A stretch of DNA of 64,000 bases from DASXUG01 sp964620425 (GCA_964620425.1 CAZUGV010000001.1:186001-250000), one strand, 5' to 3'; shown: positions 54,794-63,315, counted from the stretch's first letter. A program made the numbers and translations. The notes: a model not told the origin generated them from the sequence alone.

Positions 54794-55908
54794 TACACTT
54801 GACTCCACTGACAAATCGTCTCAGCATTAACATGCCGATCTTGAATCAACCTATGGCTGTAAGTCACAATATCAAGAATATAAGCATCTTCACTCAATTC
54901 ACTAGTACAATCAGCCCACTCGCAAGCAACGTGTAATAAGCGTGCCACCATAAAGAGTATTACTCGCTCACAAACTTTTCTACGTCGTAAGTCTGCCAAC
55001 CCCTCACTGTCAGTATATGCACGCAAGAAATGATGAACTAGCGGCTGCAATATCTGCATGATATTTGCACTTTCAGGCGTTAACCAGCCACAACGAAAAG
55101 CTTCAATAACGGCATGTGCTAGCACACTTCCAACATCCCAAGCAGGATCGCCAGCACCTGAAATTTCCCAATCAATAATTTTTAAGTGTGCTTGACCTTC
55201 TATGTGAGCAAGTATCCAATTCTCACAACGAATATCACCGTGAATCAAACATTGATCTTCATACAACAATTCCGCCTCTCGCAATATTGATGCTAATTTT
55301 TCATCTTCAACAATCATTTGCATCAATTTTTTTGTGCTAGCTGGTCGCGATTCAGAGGCAATCTCCAACGCATCTGGTAAATAAAGTATACCTTTGGATA
55401 AGGCAGGGAGCAGCGCGATCTTGCTGGTTGCCCGATGCCATTTGGCCATTTTCAAACCGAGTTGATGACCGACTTGTAGATTGGCAAGACCAGAGCCCTG
55501 CGCTGCTTCAGCATAGTCGGTAAATAGAAAATCAATGACTAAAGTTTGTCGGCGCTCATCAATCACAATAGGCGTTGGTAAAATGTTTGCAATTTCCTCT
55601 ATCCAGTTGGAAAGTCGATACACATAAAATTCTCGGGTTAAATCTCTGCCATTCGTACTCGCTTGAGATTGTTTTAGAGCCACTGATCTGCCTTGAGGCG
55701 TGATCACCTTATAAAGGGCATGTGAACTTGAAAGTAATTCAACACTTAATGCATCAGATCTTGCATCTTCTTCTGCAAGCCAGCCGCAAGCCACTAATAG
55801 TTTAATTTGAACCGCGAACTCCTGTCTCAGTTTTTCAGAAAATGATTGCCGAGCTTCTATCGTTAGCGCCTTATTTTCCAGTTCATTTAAGCCTAAATTT
55901 AAAGTCAT
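54793..55908 (-). CDS. APH-family kinase, probable Ser/Thr kinase of a split lanthipeptide synthetase
   Basis: A 371-residue phosphotransferase of the aminoglycoside/choline kinase fold. An ATP-binding Lys lies in SVALKQSQ (about residue 79), the catalytic loop is LIHGDIRCENWIL (about 212-224, HGDxxxxN) and the metal-binding IIDWEISGAGDPAWDVG (about 234-250). In class V lanthipeptide and thioamitide pathways such kinases phosphorylate Ser/Thr of the precursor before a HopA1-family lyase acts. Gene order S8, kinase, HopA1, LanC on one strand with overlap to HopA1 supports that role; antibiotic resistance is unlikely. Ribosome-binding site GAGAAG. Confidence 0.78.
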   Translation of the reverse strand: MTLNLGLNELENKALTIEARQSFSEKLRQEFAVQIKLLVACGWLAEEDARSDALSVELLSSSHALYKVITPQGRSVALKQSQASTNGRDLTREFYVYRLSNWIEEIANILPTPIVIDERRQTLVIDFLFTDYAEAAQGSGLANLQVGHQLGLKMAKWHRATSKIALLPALSKGILYLPDALEIASESRPASTKKLMQMIVEDEKLASILREAELLYEDQCLIHGDIRCENWILAHIEGQAHLKIIDWEISGAGDPAWDVGSVLAHAVIEAFRCGWLTPESANIMQILQPLVHHFLRAYTDSEGLADLRRRKVCERVILFMVARLLHVACEWADCTSELSEDAYILDIVTYSHRLIQDRHVNAETICQWSQV

Positions 55909-56014
55909 TCTATCTTCTCAAATATGCTTACTTGTTTAGAGTGCGCCTGATCGTGCATCTTGCGCGATCAGGCTAAACTTACCTAATGACAGACAAAGCT
56001 TACTGCATAATCAC

Positions 56015-57796
56015 TTAACAACAACCTTTGTCATCATCCTCAGCACCGTAGAATGGAGCGTATGGGTCGTAACCCTCCCAATCGCCGTAACCACTCTCAT
56101 CCTGCATTAGAGCTTGTTCGAGTGGGTTAGGGAAATTAGGGCGACCACACACCAGACTAGGACAGCGTATCGTTGCAGACGGAATAGGACAAGTCGCTGC
56201 TGGAACAGATGGACAAAGCACCAATTTAGAAGGTTGTGAGCAGGTTGATACGATAATCGATGGCTGACAAACTATTGGTGCTGTTTTGATAGTGCATGCA
56301 GCAATCAGCTTAGAGGGTTTGCAAATGGCGACTAGCTTCGATGGCTTGCATGTTATTGGTGTTGTTTTTAACACAGGGCAAGTCGTAATTGGCACACTTC
56401 TGATTCGTGGGCAGGCTCTGTTCACCGCCGCCAACGCATCCACACAACCATAGCCATAGTTATTATTGGGTACTGGATCTGCTGGATTATCTCTCAATGG
56501 GCGAGCAGTTTGACGCAGAATATCCCCAACCTGAGCCGCTGTTAACGAAGGGTTACAAGAAAGTACCAACGCAGCAACCCCCGCCACATGCGGACTTGCC
56601 ATGGACGTACCAGACATTGTGGTGTATCCGTTATCCCACATTGTGCTCAACACACCAACACCTGGGCCAGCAATATCAATATGCGGACCAGTTTGTGAGA
56701 ATGATGCACGATGATCTGCCGAATCAGTAGCACCCACAGCGATCACATTGGGATATGCCGCAGGGTAACTAGTAGGATTACCTCTCAGGAATGCATTACC
56801 CATTGCAGCAACCACCACTACACCACGTGAAACTGCGTATGCAATTGCATCTCTTTCCACTTGAGTATCGGTTGTGCCGCCAAGGCTTAAGTTTAAAACA
56901 CGAGCGCCATTATCTACCGCCCAACGAATGCCTGCAGCAATATCAGCAGCAGAACCAGTACCACGTACATCTGATGGATTCGTATTATTTACAATTCTAG
57001 CCAATACACGCACTGGCATAATTTTGCAGTTCCAAGTCACACCTGCTACGCCTGCAGCATTATTACTCAAACATGCAATAGTGCCTGCAACGTGTGTACC
57101 ATGACCAACCTCATCTTGAGGGTTGTTGTCAACACCGTTGAAATCACCTTCAAAATGGAAGCCTGCTGGGGGAGTCGGGTTAACGCCAAGATTCACCTTG
57201 TCAGTACCTGGGACTAACAAACTAGCAAGTTCAGGGTGATTAAGATCCACCCCAGTGTCAATCACAGCCACCACAATATTAGGCGAGCCTGTTGTTCTGT
57301 CCCAAGCTGCTGGGCAGTTAATCTTTGCTAAACCCCATTGTGTTGTATAACTAGGGTCGTTAGGAGTAACAGCTGTTTCACGATAACAGTTTGGCTCTGC
57401 ATAATCAATCCCATCTAGCTTTTCAAATTGGGCGGCAACATCTCCTGGCGACTTTTTGCCCGAATAGCGAATAAAAAATGTGGATGCCATCGGCGTCGCA
57501 CTATCCATCGCCATTGAGTTAACTGGCGCAGGCGGATGTAAACGATTGATAGACGTGACCTTAATGTCTGCCAATATATTATCCAAATCACTCACACCAA
57601 AAGTCAAAGCACCCACCTGTGATGAGCTTTTGATCGCCCCTGCTGCTATGCTGGTGGTGATATTCGCCGCTGCACTCTCATTTAATTGTACGATGATTTC
57701 GCCAGGGATAATGTTAGAAACTTTAGCCCCAAAAATTGGCTCTTTTACACCAGAAACGTCATTTGGTTTTTTACTTGGTTTCTCTCTTTTTGCCAT
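56015..57796 (-). CDS. Subtilisin-like S8 protease with Ser/Thr-Cys repeat tail, candidate lanthionine-modified protein
   Basis: 593 residues from an ATG with AAGGAG seven bases upstream (an in-frame upstream extension is ignored). Residues 1-150 are a pro-region with no Sec signal (IPGEIIVQLNES; LDGIDYAEPN). The S8 domain has Asp in VAVIDTGVDLNHP (about 178), His in GHGTHVAGT (about 233) and Ser in SGTSMASPHVAG (about 396), so it should be active. From about residue 464 comes a tail of ten segments, each ending in Cys and holding Ser or Thr 3-8 residues before it (for example KPSKLVAIC, QPSIIVSTC, PSVPAATC), then an acidic, aromatic C-terminus ending GCC. First gene of the operon with kinase, HopA1 and LanC genes, the very enzymes that would turn such Ser/Thr-Cys pairs into thioether rings. 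Confidence 0.85.
   Translation of the reverse strand: MAKREKPSKKPNDVSGVKEPIFGAKVSNIIPGEIIVQLNESAAANITTSIAAGAIKSSSQVGALTFGVSDLDNILADIKVTSINRLHPPAPVNSMAMDSATPMASTFFIRYSGKKSPGDVAAQFEKLDGIDYAEPNCYRETAVTPNDPSYTTQWGLAKINCPAAWDRTTGSPNIVVAVIDTGVDLNHPELASLLVPGTDKVNLGVNPTPPAGFHFEGDFNGVDNNPQDEVGHGTHVAGTIACLSNNAAGVAGVTWNCKIMPVRVLARIVNNTNPSDVRGTGSAADIAAGIRWAVDNGARVLNLSLGGTTDTQVERDAIAYAVSRGVVVVAAMGNAFLRGNPTSYPAAYPNVIAVGATDSADHRASFSQTGPHIDIAGPGVGVLSTMWDNGYTTMSGTSMASPHVAGVAALVLSCNPSLTAAQVGDILRQTARPLRDNPADPVPNNNYGYGCVDALAAVNRACPRIRSVPITTCPVLKTTPITCKPSKLVAICKPSKLIAACTIKTAPIVCQPSIIVSTCSQPSKLVLCPSVPAATCPIPSATIRCPSLVCGRPNFPNPLEQALMQDESGYGDWEGYDPYAPFYGAEDDDKGCC
56120..56400 (-). repeat. Repeat region encoding the Ser/Thr-x(n)-Cys tail
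   Basis: Ten codon blocks of mostly 8-10 codons, each with Pro-Ser or Thr residues early and Cys last. The units PSKLVAIC, PSKLIAAC and PSKLVLC are nearly the same at protein level, but their DNA differs at several third positions (AAG/AAA, CTA/CTG/TTG), so they are old repeats kept by selection on the protein and not a recent tandem expansion. Confidence 0.75.
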
Positions 57797-57861
57797 GATG
57801 TATCTCCTTGAATAAACAGTGCACTTAAGCACTCAATGAATATAAAAAACATGTATCCCGT

Positions 57862-57903
57862 GAGTTAAGCTAGGTTAACGGGCTAACCTTCCTGGGTTAA
57901 CTC
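57862..57903. promoter_or_regulatory. Nested inverted repeats upstream of the S8 operon
   Basis: GAGTTAA (57862-57868) mirrors TTAACTC (57897-57903), and inside it AGGTTA (57872-57877) mirrors TAACCT (57884-57889). The unit lies 66-107 bp before the protease ATG and might be an operator or mRNA hairpin. Confidence 0.35.
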
Positions 57904-57951
57904 CCCCCAAGAATCCTAAAACCCCATAAAAATGCACAAATTTAATTTGGT

Positions 57952-58048
57952 TTAATTTTAAAATCCATAAAGAACCATAACATGCATTTAACTCACTTTC
58001 AACCAAAAAAAGCAAAAAACTAATTAATTTTAAGTCCATAAAGTTCCA
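57952..58048. repeat. Pair of about 25-bp direct repeats upstream of the S8 operon
   Basis: A segment beginning TTAATTTTAAAATCCATAAA at 57952 and one beginning TTAATTTTAAGTCCATAAAG at 58024 match at most positions with one gap. They sit 72 bp apart between the S8 operon and the divergent small genes and could be regulator-binding sites. Otherwise the 57.80-58.09 kb interval is AT-rich with no supported gene. Confidence 0.4.
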
Positions 58049-58090
58049 AAGTAGATGTGAACAAGGCTTTTTACAAAAGAAATGTATTGC

Positions 58091-58249
58091 ATGTCCCACG
58101 AAAAATCCCCAACAACCAACAAACCAGCTACTTCCAAGAGAAACCAACTAAAATCATTTATAGTTAAAGTATGGAAAAATATTGCCGAAAATAATGTTAA
58201 CTACCGCGAACATCATCCACGAGCACCGATTGATGTTGAGCTCAACTAA
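58091..58249 (+). CDS. Possible 52-residue small protein divergent from the S8 operon
   Basis: An ATG-started frame, basic, beginning MSHEKSPTTNKPATSKRNQL and ending APIDVELN, with a helical-looking middle (LKSFIVKVWKNIAENN). It ends 24 bp before the next gene, which has a good ribosome-binding site, so the two may be co-transcribed. It has many Ser/Thr but no Cys, so it cannot itself form lanthionine rings. No family recognised and the ribosome-binding site is weak. Confidence 0.4.
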   Translation: MSHEKSPTTNKPATSKRNQLKSFIVKVWKNIAENNVNYREHHPRAPIDVELN

Positions 58250-58273
58250 CAATCCATCTTCAAGTGAGGCAAT

Positions 58274-58618
58274 ATGCTGAATGACCCTAGAGAAACAGTG
58301 CTGCTGAAACGTTTTATCAATGAATTGGAAGAGAATAGAATTTCATTTGAGGGGTTTGTACGTGATATTGAAAACGTGCGTTTTTGCAAATATCCCTTAG
58401 ATGGCAATCAAATTACGCGTTGCCAGTATGCAATTCGAAATATGGAAATGCTTATTTTAAGCATGAAGCGCTGTGCTGAACTTGGAATCTTCGAGCAGTT
58501 CGAAAACACACATGTGTTAGATACCAAAAATAGCTGGGAGGCTAAATTTGCGAGAGTTGAATTATTACTGGCGGACATCACCAATGTTATTAAAAAAACC
58601 GAACACTTATCCGTCTAG
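58274..58618 (+). CDS. Hypothetical protein, 114 residues
   Basis: Unrecognised soluble, helical, acidic protein. It begins MLNDPRETVLLKRFINELEE and contains three cysteines (FCKY, TRCQYA, KRCAEL). GAGG lies 5-8 bp before the ATG. It is divergent from the S8/lanthionine operon and directly after a possible 52-residue gene, so a role in regulating or protecting against that system is possible but unsupported. Nothing resembling a DNA-binding domain is obvious. Confidence 0.6.
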   Translation: MLNDPRETVLLKRFINELEENRISFEGFVRDIENVRFCKYPLDGNQITRCQYAIRNMEMLILSMKRCAELGIFEQFENTHVLDTKNSWEAKFARVELLLADITNVIKKTEHLSV

Positions 58619-58682
58619 CGCATAGATCTATCCATTTGGGGCTAGTAAAAATAGTACTGCACCCTAGACTAACCCAAAAAAA

Positions 58683-59741
58683 TTAGGGTGCAGGGTTCAT
58701 CATTGTCAAATGCAGCACTTCTATTTTTTGCATTACCTCGGGCGATAACTGTATATTCCAAGCAGCAATATTTTCTTTTAGCTGAGTCATGTTAGTCGCA
58801 CCAATAATTGTACTAGTTACAAACCAACGGTGATAAACAAAAGCCAGTGCCATTTGGGTTGGGGTTAACCCATGTTCACGTGCAAGTTTTACATAAGCAG
58901 TGCTTGCAGGTGTAACGTTTGGTTTAGTGTAGCGCTGCGCATAACCTAAAAACTGGGTCACACGGCCTTTTGCTTGCGGGTCATTAATATATTTACCCGT
59001 GAGATGACCAAACGCTAGAGGTGAATAAGCAAGCAAACCTAAATTTTCTCGGTAAAGCACTTCACTCATACCGAATTCCATACCCCGATTTATCAAGTTA
59101 TAACAGTTTTGTATGCTAGCTATCCGTGGCAAACTGTGCTCTTTTGCGATGCGTAAAAACTCCATCACTCCCCAAGGATATTCATTTGAAAGTCCTATAT
59201 GACGCACCTTGCCCTCTTTAATTAACTCTGCCAAAGTTTCAAGCTGGGTGCGAATCGGCTCCCAAACTTTAGCTTCACCATTGGCATTGAATTCATTGGC
59301 AGGGTCGAATTGATATTGCCCAAACAAAGGCACGTTGCGCTCAGGCCAATGAATTTGATAAAGATCGAGATAATCCGTTTGCAGTCGGTTGAGCGATCCT
59401 TCAATCGCACTTCGGATATTCTTACGCGTCAATGAATCATCCCCGCCACGTATCCACTTAATCCCACGATTACGCCCCGAAACTTTGCTTGCCAAAATAA
59501 TCTTGTCGCGTACTTGATGCTTAAGCCATGTGCCTATCATGGTCTCGGTGCGTGTGTAAGTTTCTGCCTTGGGAGGCACTGGATACATCTCAGCGGTATC
59601 AATAAAATTGATACCTTGAGATAGCGCATAATCTAACTGCTGATGCGCTTCTGTCTCTGTGTTTTGGTCACCAAAGGTCATGGTACCTAAGCATACCGAT
59701 GAAACATTTAAATCTGTGTGAGCGAGTTGGCGATATTGCAT
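58683..59741 (-). CDS. tas: Aldo/keto reductase, Tas family
   Basis: A 352-residue NADPH-dependent aldo/keto reductase very like E. coli Tas. It opens MQYRQLAHTDLNVSSVCLGT and has the tetrad Asp and Tyr in INFIDTAEMYPVPP (about residues 46-59), Lys in KIILASKVSG (about 83) and His in YQIHWPERN (about 125). The cofactor-binding end GATNMTQLKENI is present. The ATG at 59741 matches the family start; a frame five codons longer exists. Monocistronic, 64 bp after the convergent 114-residue gene. Confidence 0.93.
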   Translation of the reverse strand: MQYRQLAHTDLNVSSVCLGTMTFGDQNTETEAHQQLDYALSQGINFIDTAEMYPVPPKAETYTRTETMIGTWLKHQVRDKIILASKVSGRNRGIKWIRGGDDSLTRKNIRSAIEGSLNRLQTDYLDLYQIHWPERNVPLFGQYQFDPANEFNANGEAKVWEPIRTQLETLAELIKEGKVRHIGLSNEYPWGVMEFLRIAKEHSLPRIASIQNCYNLINRGMEFGMSEVLYRENLGLLAYSPLAFGHLTGKYINDPQAKGRVTQFLGYAQRYTKPNVTPASTAYVKLAREHGLTPTQMALAFVYHRWFVTSTIIGATNMTQLKENIAAWNIQLSPEVMQKIEVLHLTMMNPAP

Positions 59742-59830
59742 AAGGGTTACAGTCAATAGTCTAAATTGACCAATATTCTAGCTTAATAATGACAACCAAT
59801 AGCGTGGTTCTGGGGAAACTACTTAAAAAA

Positions 59831-59865
59831 AACATTCCACCACTAAGGGGATGTGGTGGAATGTT
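59831..59865 (-). terminator. Strong hairpin terminator for the minus-strand small-peptide gene
   Basis: AACATTCCACCAC (59831-59843) and GTGGTGGAATGTT (59853-59865) are perfect complements around a 9-base loop. On the minus strand the hairpin runs into eight Ts. It lies just downstream of the 37-codon gene at 59902-60015. Confidence 0.85.
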
Positions 59866-59901
59866 AAAAACCGTTTACATTTAAAACGGCTGGGAGATAA
59901 A

Positions 59902-60015
59902 TTACCCTTTTATAGCCTTGGCTTTTAGCTTTCGACGGATTACAAAAGAAAAAAATAGCATCATTGAAAAAATTCCAGAAAAATAATACGTAGTCCAATA
60001 TTGATAGACACTCAT
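59902..60015 (-). CDS. 37-residue single-span membrane peptide
   Basis: A short frame that looks like a real gene: AGGTGG lies four bases before the ATG and a strong terminator follows. The peptide starts MSVYQYWTTYYFSGIFSMML, continues through a hydrophobic span (YYFSGIFSMMLFFSFVI, about residues 10-26) and ends in a basic tail (RRKLKAKAIKG), giving an N-out, C-in orientation by the positive-inside rule. No family recognised; small accessory subunits of oxidases have this form, but no oxidase gene is close. Confidence 0.6.
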   Translation of the reverse strand: MSVYQYWTTYYFSGIFSMMLFFSFVIRRKLKAKAIKG

Positions 60016-60241
60016 AAATCCACCTAAATTAAAATGAATACTCCCTAATCCTGTTTTTATAACGGACAAATTACTCTAAACTTTAGGGTAGCCCCATATT
60101 TGTAGAAGCAACTAATGAAAAATCAAGCAACAGCATTAGCCGAACAGGCCTTAGCGATAGGCATCAGCTTTTAATCTTTTTGACACAATGCCCTCGTAAA
60201 GTGCATGATCATTGTATCTTTCACCTAGTTAAATAAATAAT

Positions 60242-62287
60242 ATGAGCAAAAAAATTCAAGCATCCGAGCTAGATAATTCATTGAAACAAGCGGCTAAGCT
60301 TTGCCAAACAGGTCAATTCGTGCAAGCCAAGTCCATTTACAAAAAGCTATTAAGATCAGCCCCAATCAACACTGAAATACTGTCAAATCTAGGAACAATA
60401 GAAATTCAACTTGGAAGTGTGGACGAAGGGATTCAGTTACTACAACGATCACTAAAAATAAACCCAAAGCAGCCGAACGCCCTGTTTAATATTGGCAATG
60501 AGTTTTATAAACTCAAGCGCTATGAAGACGCGCTTACCAACTTTAATCAAGCGATAGCGATTAATCCTATCTTTGCAGAAGCGCACTGTAACAAGGGGAT
60601 AGTATTGCGAGAACAAGGTGAATTTGAGAAGGCTATTGTTTGTTACGATGCCGCGATTGCCTGCCAGCCGTCTTATGCTAGAGCGCATTATAATCGTAGC
60701 GTAGCCTTACTTGATATTCTGCAATATGAACAAGCCCTAGCAGGCATTGACCAAGCAATTGCGCTTAACCCTAACGCGAGTTTGTCGCACTTTCATAAAG
60801 GACTAATAGTGCTCGCTTTAAATCGATTTGATGAGGCGCTCAATAGCTTTCGAGAGTCATTGAGACTCAACCCAAATCAGGCGGAAGCTTTTTTAAAAAT
60901 GGGAGACTGCTCACTAAATCTTCGTGATATTGATGAATCAATCGCATATTCTAAAAAAGCGCTTGAACTTAACCCCAACTGCGTAGAAGCTTATTTAAAT
61001 TTGGGGTCAGCGTATCGCCTAAGTCAAAACTTTGATGAGGCAATAAATAACTACAACAAATCCATTGAACTAAAGAAAAATAACGCTCCATCCTATTTTT
61101 ATCTAGGTTTAGCATTTCAGGATCAATACAAGTTTGAAGAAGCAATAGAGCATTATGATACTTCCATCAAAATCAACCCTAGCATATCTGCATACATGAA
61201 TAGAGGAGTTGCTTATGAGCATTTGGGAGATTTCAATAAAGCGCTTGAAAACTACGATTCCACAATTACACTAAATAAAGATTATGCTGAAGCGTATTTG
61301 AATAAAGCATTTGTAAAACTTCTACTAGGTGAATATATTGAAGGCTGGCAACTTTTTGAATGGCGATGGAAAAGAGCAAAGCAAACCGATAAACGAAATT
61401 TTACCGAACCCACTTGGCTAGGAGACGCATCAATTTCAGGTAAAACCGTTCTTATTTATACCGAGCAAGGATTTGGAGATACACTCCAGTTTTGTCGATA
61501 CGTCCCAATGATTGAATCGCTAGGAGGACATGCAATATTTGAGGTTCCAGCACCTCTTTTGTCAGTGATGGAGTCTATGAAAGGAAACTTTACCATTACA
61601 GAAAGAGGCAAACCATTACCATCATTTGATTTTCAATGCTCGACAATGAGCTTGCCACTAGCATTTAGATCATCGGCTGAAACTATTCCTGCTGAAACAC
61701 CTTATTTTTTTGCAGATATTGAAAAGGTTAAACGATGGCAAAACAAGATTGGCGCATCATCCAAACTAAAAATTGGCTTGGTATGGGCTGGTGGATTAAG
61801 ACCTAACCAACCAGAACTTTTCGCAGTCAATTCGAGAAGAAATATCCAATTAGAAAAGCTGGCTAGCCTGAGTGCAATAGATGCAGAATTTTATAGCCTG
61901 CAAAAAGGAGAGCCCGCAGAAACTGAGCTTGCCAATATCAAACTGAGCAACTGGGCAGGACCTGATATTATTGACTATACCGCTCAGATTCAGGATTTTT
62001 CAGATACTGCAGCGTTGATACAAAACTTGGATTTAGTTATATCTGTAGACACTTCCACAGCCCACCTCGCAGCTGCACTGGGCAAACCAGTTTGGCTATT
62101 GAACCGATTTGATACCTGTTGGCGCTGGATGCTACATAGAAACGATACTCCTTGGTATCCAAATATGCGGCTATTTAGACAAACGCATATGGGAAACTGG
62201 GATAATGTGCTCATAGAAGTGGTTGATGAACTTAAGCACATGATCGCCAATAATGACAACACCAAAAAAAAACCGCATTCAGCCTGA
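60242..62287 (+). CDS. TPR-repeat protein with glycosyltransferase-like C-terminal domain
   Basis: 681 residues. About ten to eleven 34-residue TPRs fill residues 10-375 (for example KTNPKQPNALFNIGNEFYKL-type helices and PNCVEAYLNLGSAYRLSQNF). Residues 385-675 form a domain with VLIYTEQGFGDTLQFCRYVP (about 401-420), KIGLVWAGGLRPNQ and the end motif LVISVDTSTAHLAAALGKP, as in GT9-like heptosyltransferase relatives often fused to TPRs. It may glycosylate proteins or a surface polymer. No signal peptide. Its end overlaps rlmF by 35 bp. Confidence 0.85.
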   Translation: MSKKIQASELDNSLKQAAKLCQTGQFVQAKSIYKKLLRSAPINTEILSNLGTIEIQLGSVDEGIQLLQRSLKINPKQPNALFNIGNEFYKLKRYEDALTNFNQAIAINPIFAEAHCNKGIVLREQGEFEKAIVCYDAAIACQPSYARAHYNRSVALLDILQYEQALAGIDQAIALNPNASLSHFHKGLIVLALNRFDEALNSFRESLRLNPNQAEAFLKMGDCSLNLRDIDESIAYSKKALELNPNCVEAYLNLGSAYRLSQNFDEAINNYNKSIELKKNNAPSYFYLGLAFQDQYKFEEAIEHYDTSIKINPSISAYMNRGVAYEHLGDFNKALENYDSTITLNKDYAEAYLNKAFVKLLLGEYIEGWQLFEWRWKRAKQTDKRNFTEPTWLGDASISGKTVLIYTEQGFGDTLQFCRYVPMIESLGGHAIFEVPAPLLSVMESMKGNFTITERGKPLPSFDFQCSTMSLPLAFRSSAETIPAETPYFFADIEKVKRWQNKIGASSKLKIGLVWAGGLRPNQPELFAVNSRRNIQLEKLASLSAIDAEFYSLQKGEPAETELANIKLSNWAGPDIIDYTAQIQDFSDTAALIQNLDLVISVDTSTAHLAAALGKPVWLLNRFDTCWRWMLHRNDTPWYPNMRLFRQTHMGNWDNVLIEVVDELKHMIANNDNTKKKPHSA

Positions 62288-63170
62288 AAAACAGGGGTTA
62301 CATACACGTAACCTGCATAAACAAGGCTATGATTTTGCATCATTGATTACCGACTCACCTAGCCTTGCTGGCTTTGTAAAGCCCAATGCTTTCGGCAATT
62401 TATCGATTGATTTTGCAGATGCCAAAGCTGTAAAAGCGCTAAATCAAGCACTTTTAAAAAGCCACTATGCCATTGATTATTGGGAGATACCTGCTGGCTA
62501 TCTTTGTCCACCTGTGCCTGGACGGGCAGACTATATCCACAATCTGGCTGATTTATTGAACCGCACGACAGGCAGCAAAAATGCTCAATCAGTGCGTGTT
62601 TTAGATATTGGCACTGGCGCCAATATGATTTATCCAATCATTGGACAGCACAGTTATGACTGGCAGTTTGTCGGCGTTGATATTGATAAAACAGCACTCA
62701 ACAATGCACAACAAATTATCGAGATAAATAATGGTCTAGCTACTGCCATTGAATTACGGTTACAACCATCACCTAACACTATTTTTCATGGGGTGATCCA
62801 TGCCAACGAAAAGTTTGATCTCACCATGTGTAACCCGCCATTTCACAGCTCACAGGCTGAAGCACAAACAGGGACAGAACGAAAATGGAAAAACTTGGGA
62901 AAGACTCATGACAAAAAGACGCTCAACTTTGGTGGTCACAACGCCGAACTCTATTGCGAAGGTGGTGAAGCCGCTTTTATTCAACGCATGATGATGGAAA
63001 GTGTCAGTTACCGACAACAAGTGCGTTGGTTTACTACTTTGGTTTCCAAGGCGGAGAACTTACCTAAACTATACAAAATACTCCATCAAATAAAGGCATT
63101 AGAAGTAATCACGTTACCCATGTCACAAGGACAAAAACAAAGTCGCATCCTTGCTTGGCGCTTCGCTTAA
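62253..63170 (+). CDS. rlmF: 23S rRNA (adenine-1618-N6)-methyltransferase
   Basis: A 305-residue SAM-dependent methyltransferase. It has LHTRNLHKQGYDFASLI (about residues 16-32), the SAM-binding VLDIGTGANMIYPIIG (about 116-131) and the catalytic NPPF in LTMCNPPFHSS (about 191-201), all in RlmF order. It modifies A1618 of 23S rRNA. The start lies within the TPR gene, in another frame, suggesting coupling of the two. Confidence 0.95.
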   Translation: MTTPKKNRIQPEKQGLHTRNLHKQGYDFASLITDSPSLAGFVKPNAFGNLSIDFADAKAVKALNQALLKSHYAIDYWEIPAGYLCPPVPGRADYIHNLADLLNRTTGSKNAQSVRVLDIGTGANMIYPIIGQHSYDWQFVGVDIDKTALNNAQQIIEINNGLATAIELRLQPSPNTIFHGVIHANEKFDLTMCNPPFHSSQAEAQTGTERKWKNLGKTHDKKTLNFGGHNAELYCEGGEAAFIQRMMMESVSYRQQVRWFTTLVSKAENLPKLYKILHQIKALEVITLPMSQGQKQSRILAWRFA

Positions 63171-63315
63171 ATTCGTTTGCATCATCATTTGAGATTAAAT
63201 ATAGCGCACCCAGTCTAATTTTTAACCACATCACCACAAATCAAAAAATATTCTCAGTACAATCGACGGATAACCTCTAGTCATCCGTTTAAGTGTAAAC
63301 CACAGAGATTTTTGC

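Noticed and set aside
54793..55908. Reading the APH-fold protein as an antibiotic-resistance kinase
   Set aside because: Operon context with HopA1 and LanC-like genes fits a RiPP kinase much better.
57875..58147. Minus-strand 90-codon frame directly upstream of the S8 gene, Cys-containing, considered as a lanthipeptide precursor
   Set aside because: It starts only with TTG, has no ribosome-binding site, is oddly hydrophobic, and overlaps a better ATG-started plus-strand frame; its apparent repeats come from the DNA direct repeats.
58091..58249. 52-residue Ser/Thr-rich peptide as the missing lanthipeptide precursor
   Set aside because: It has no cysteine, so no lanthionine could form, and it is divergent from the enzyme operon.
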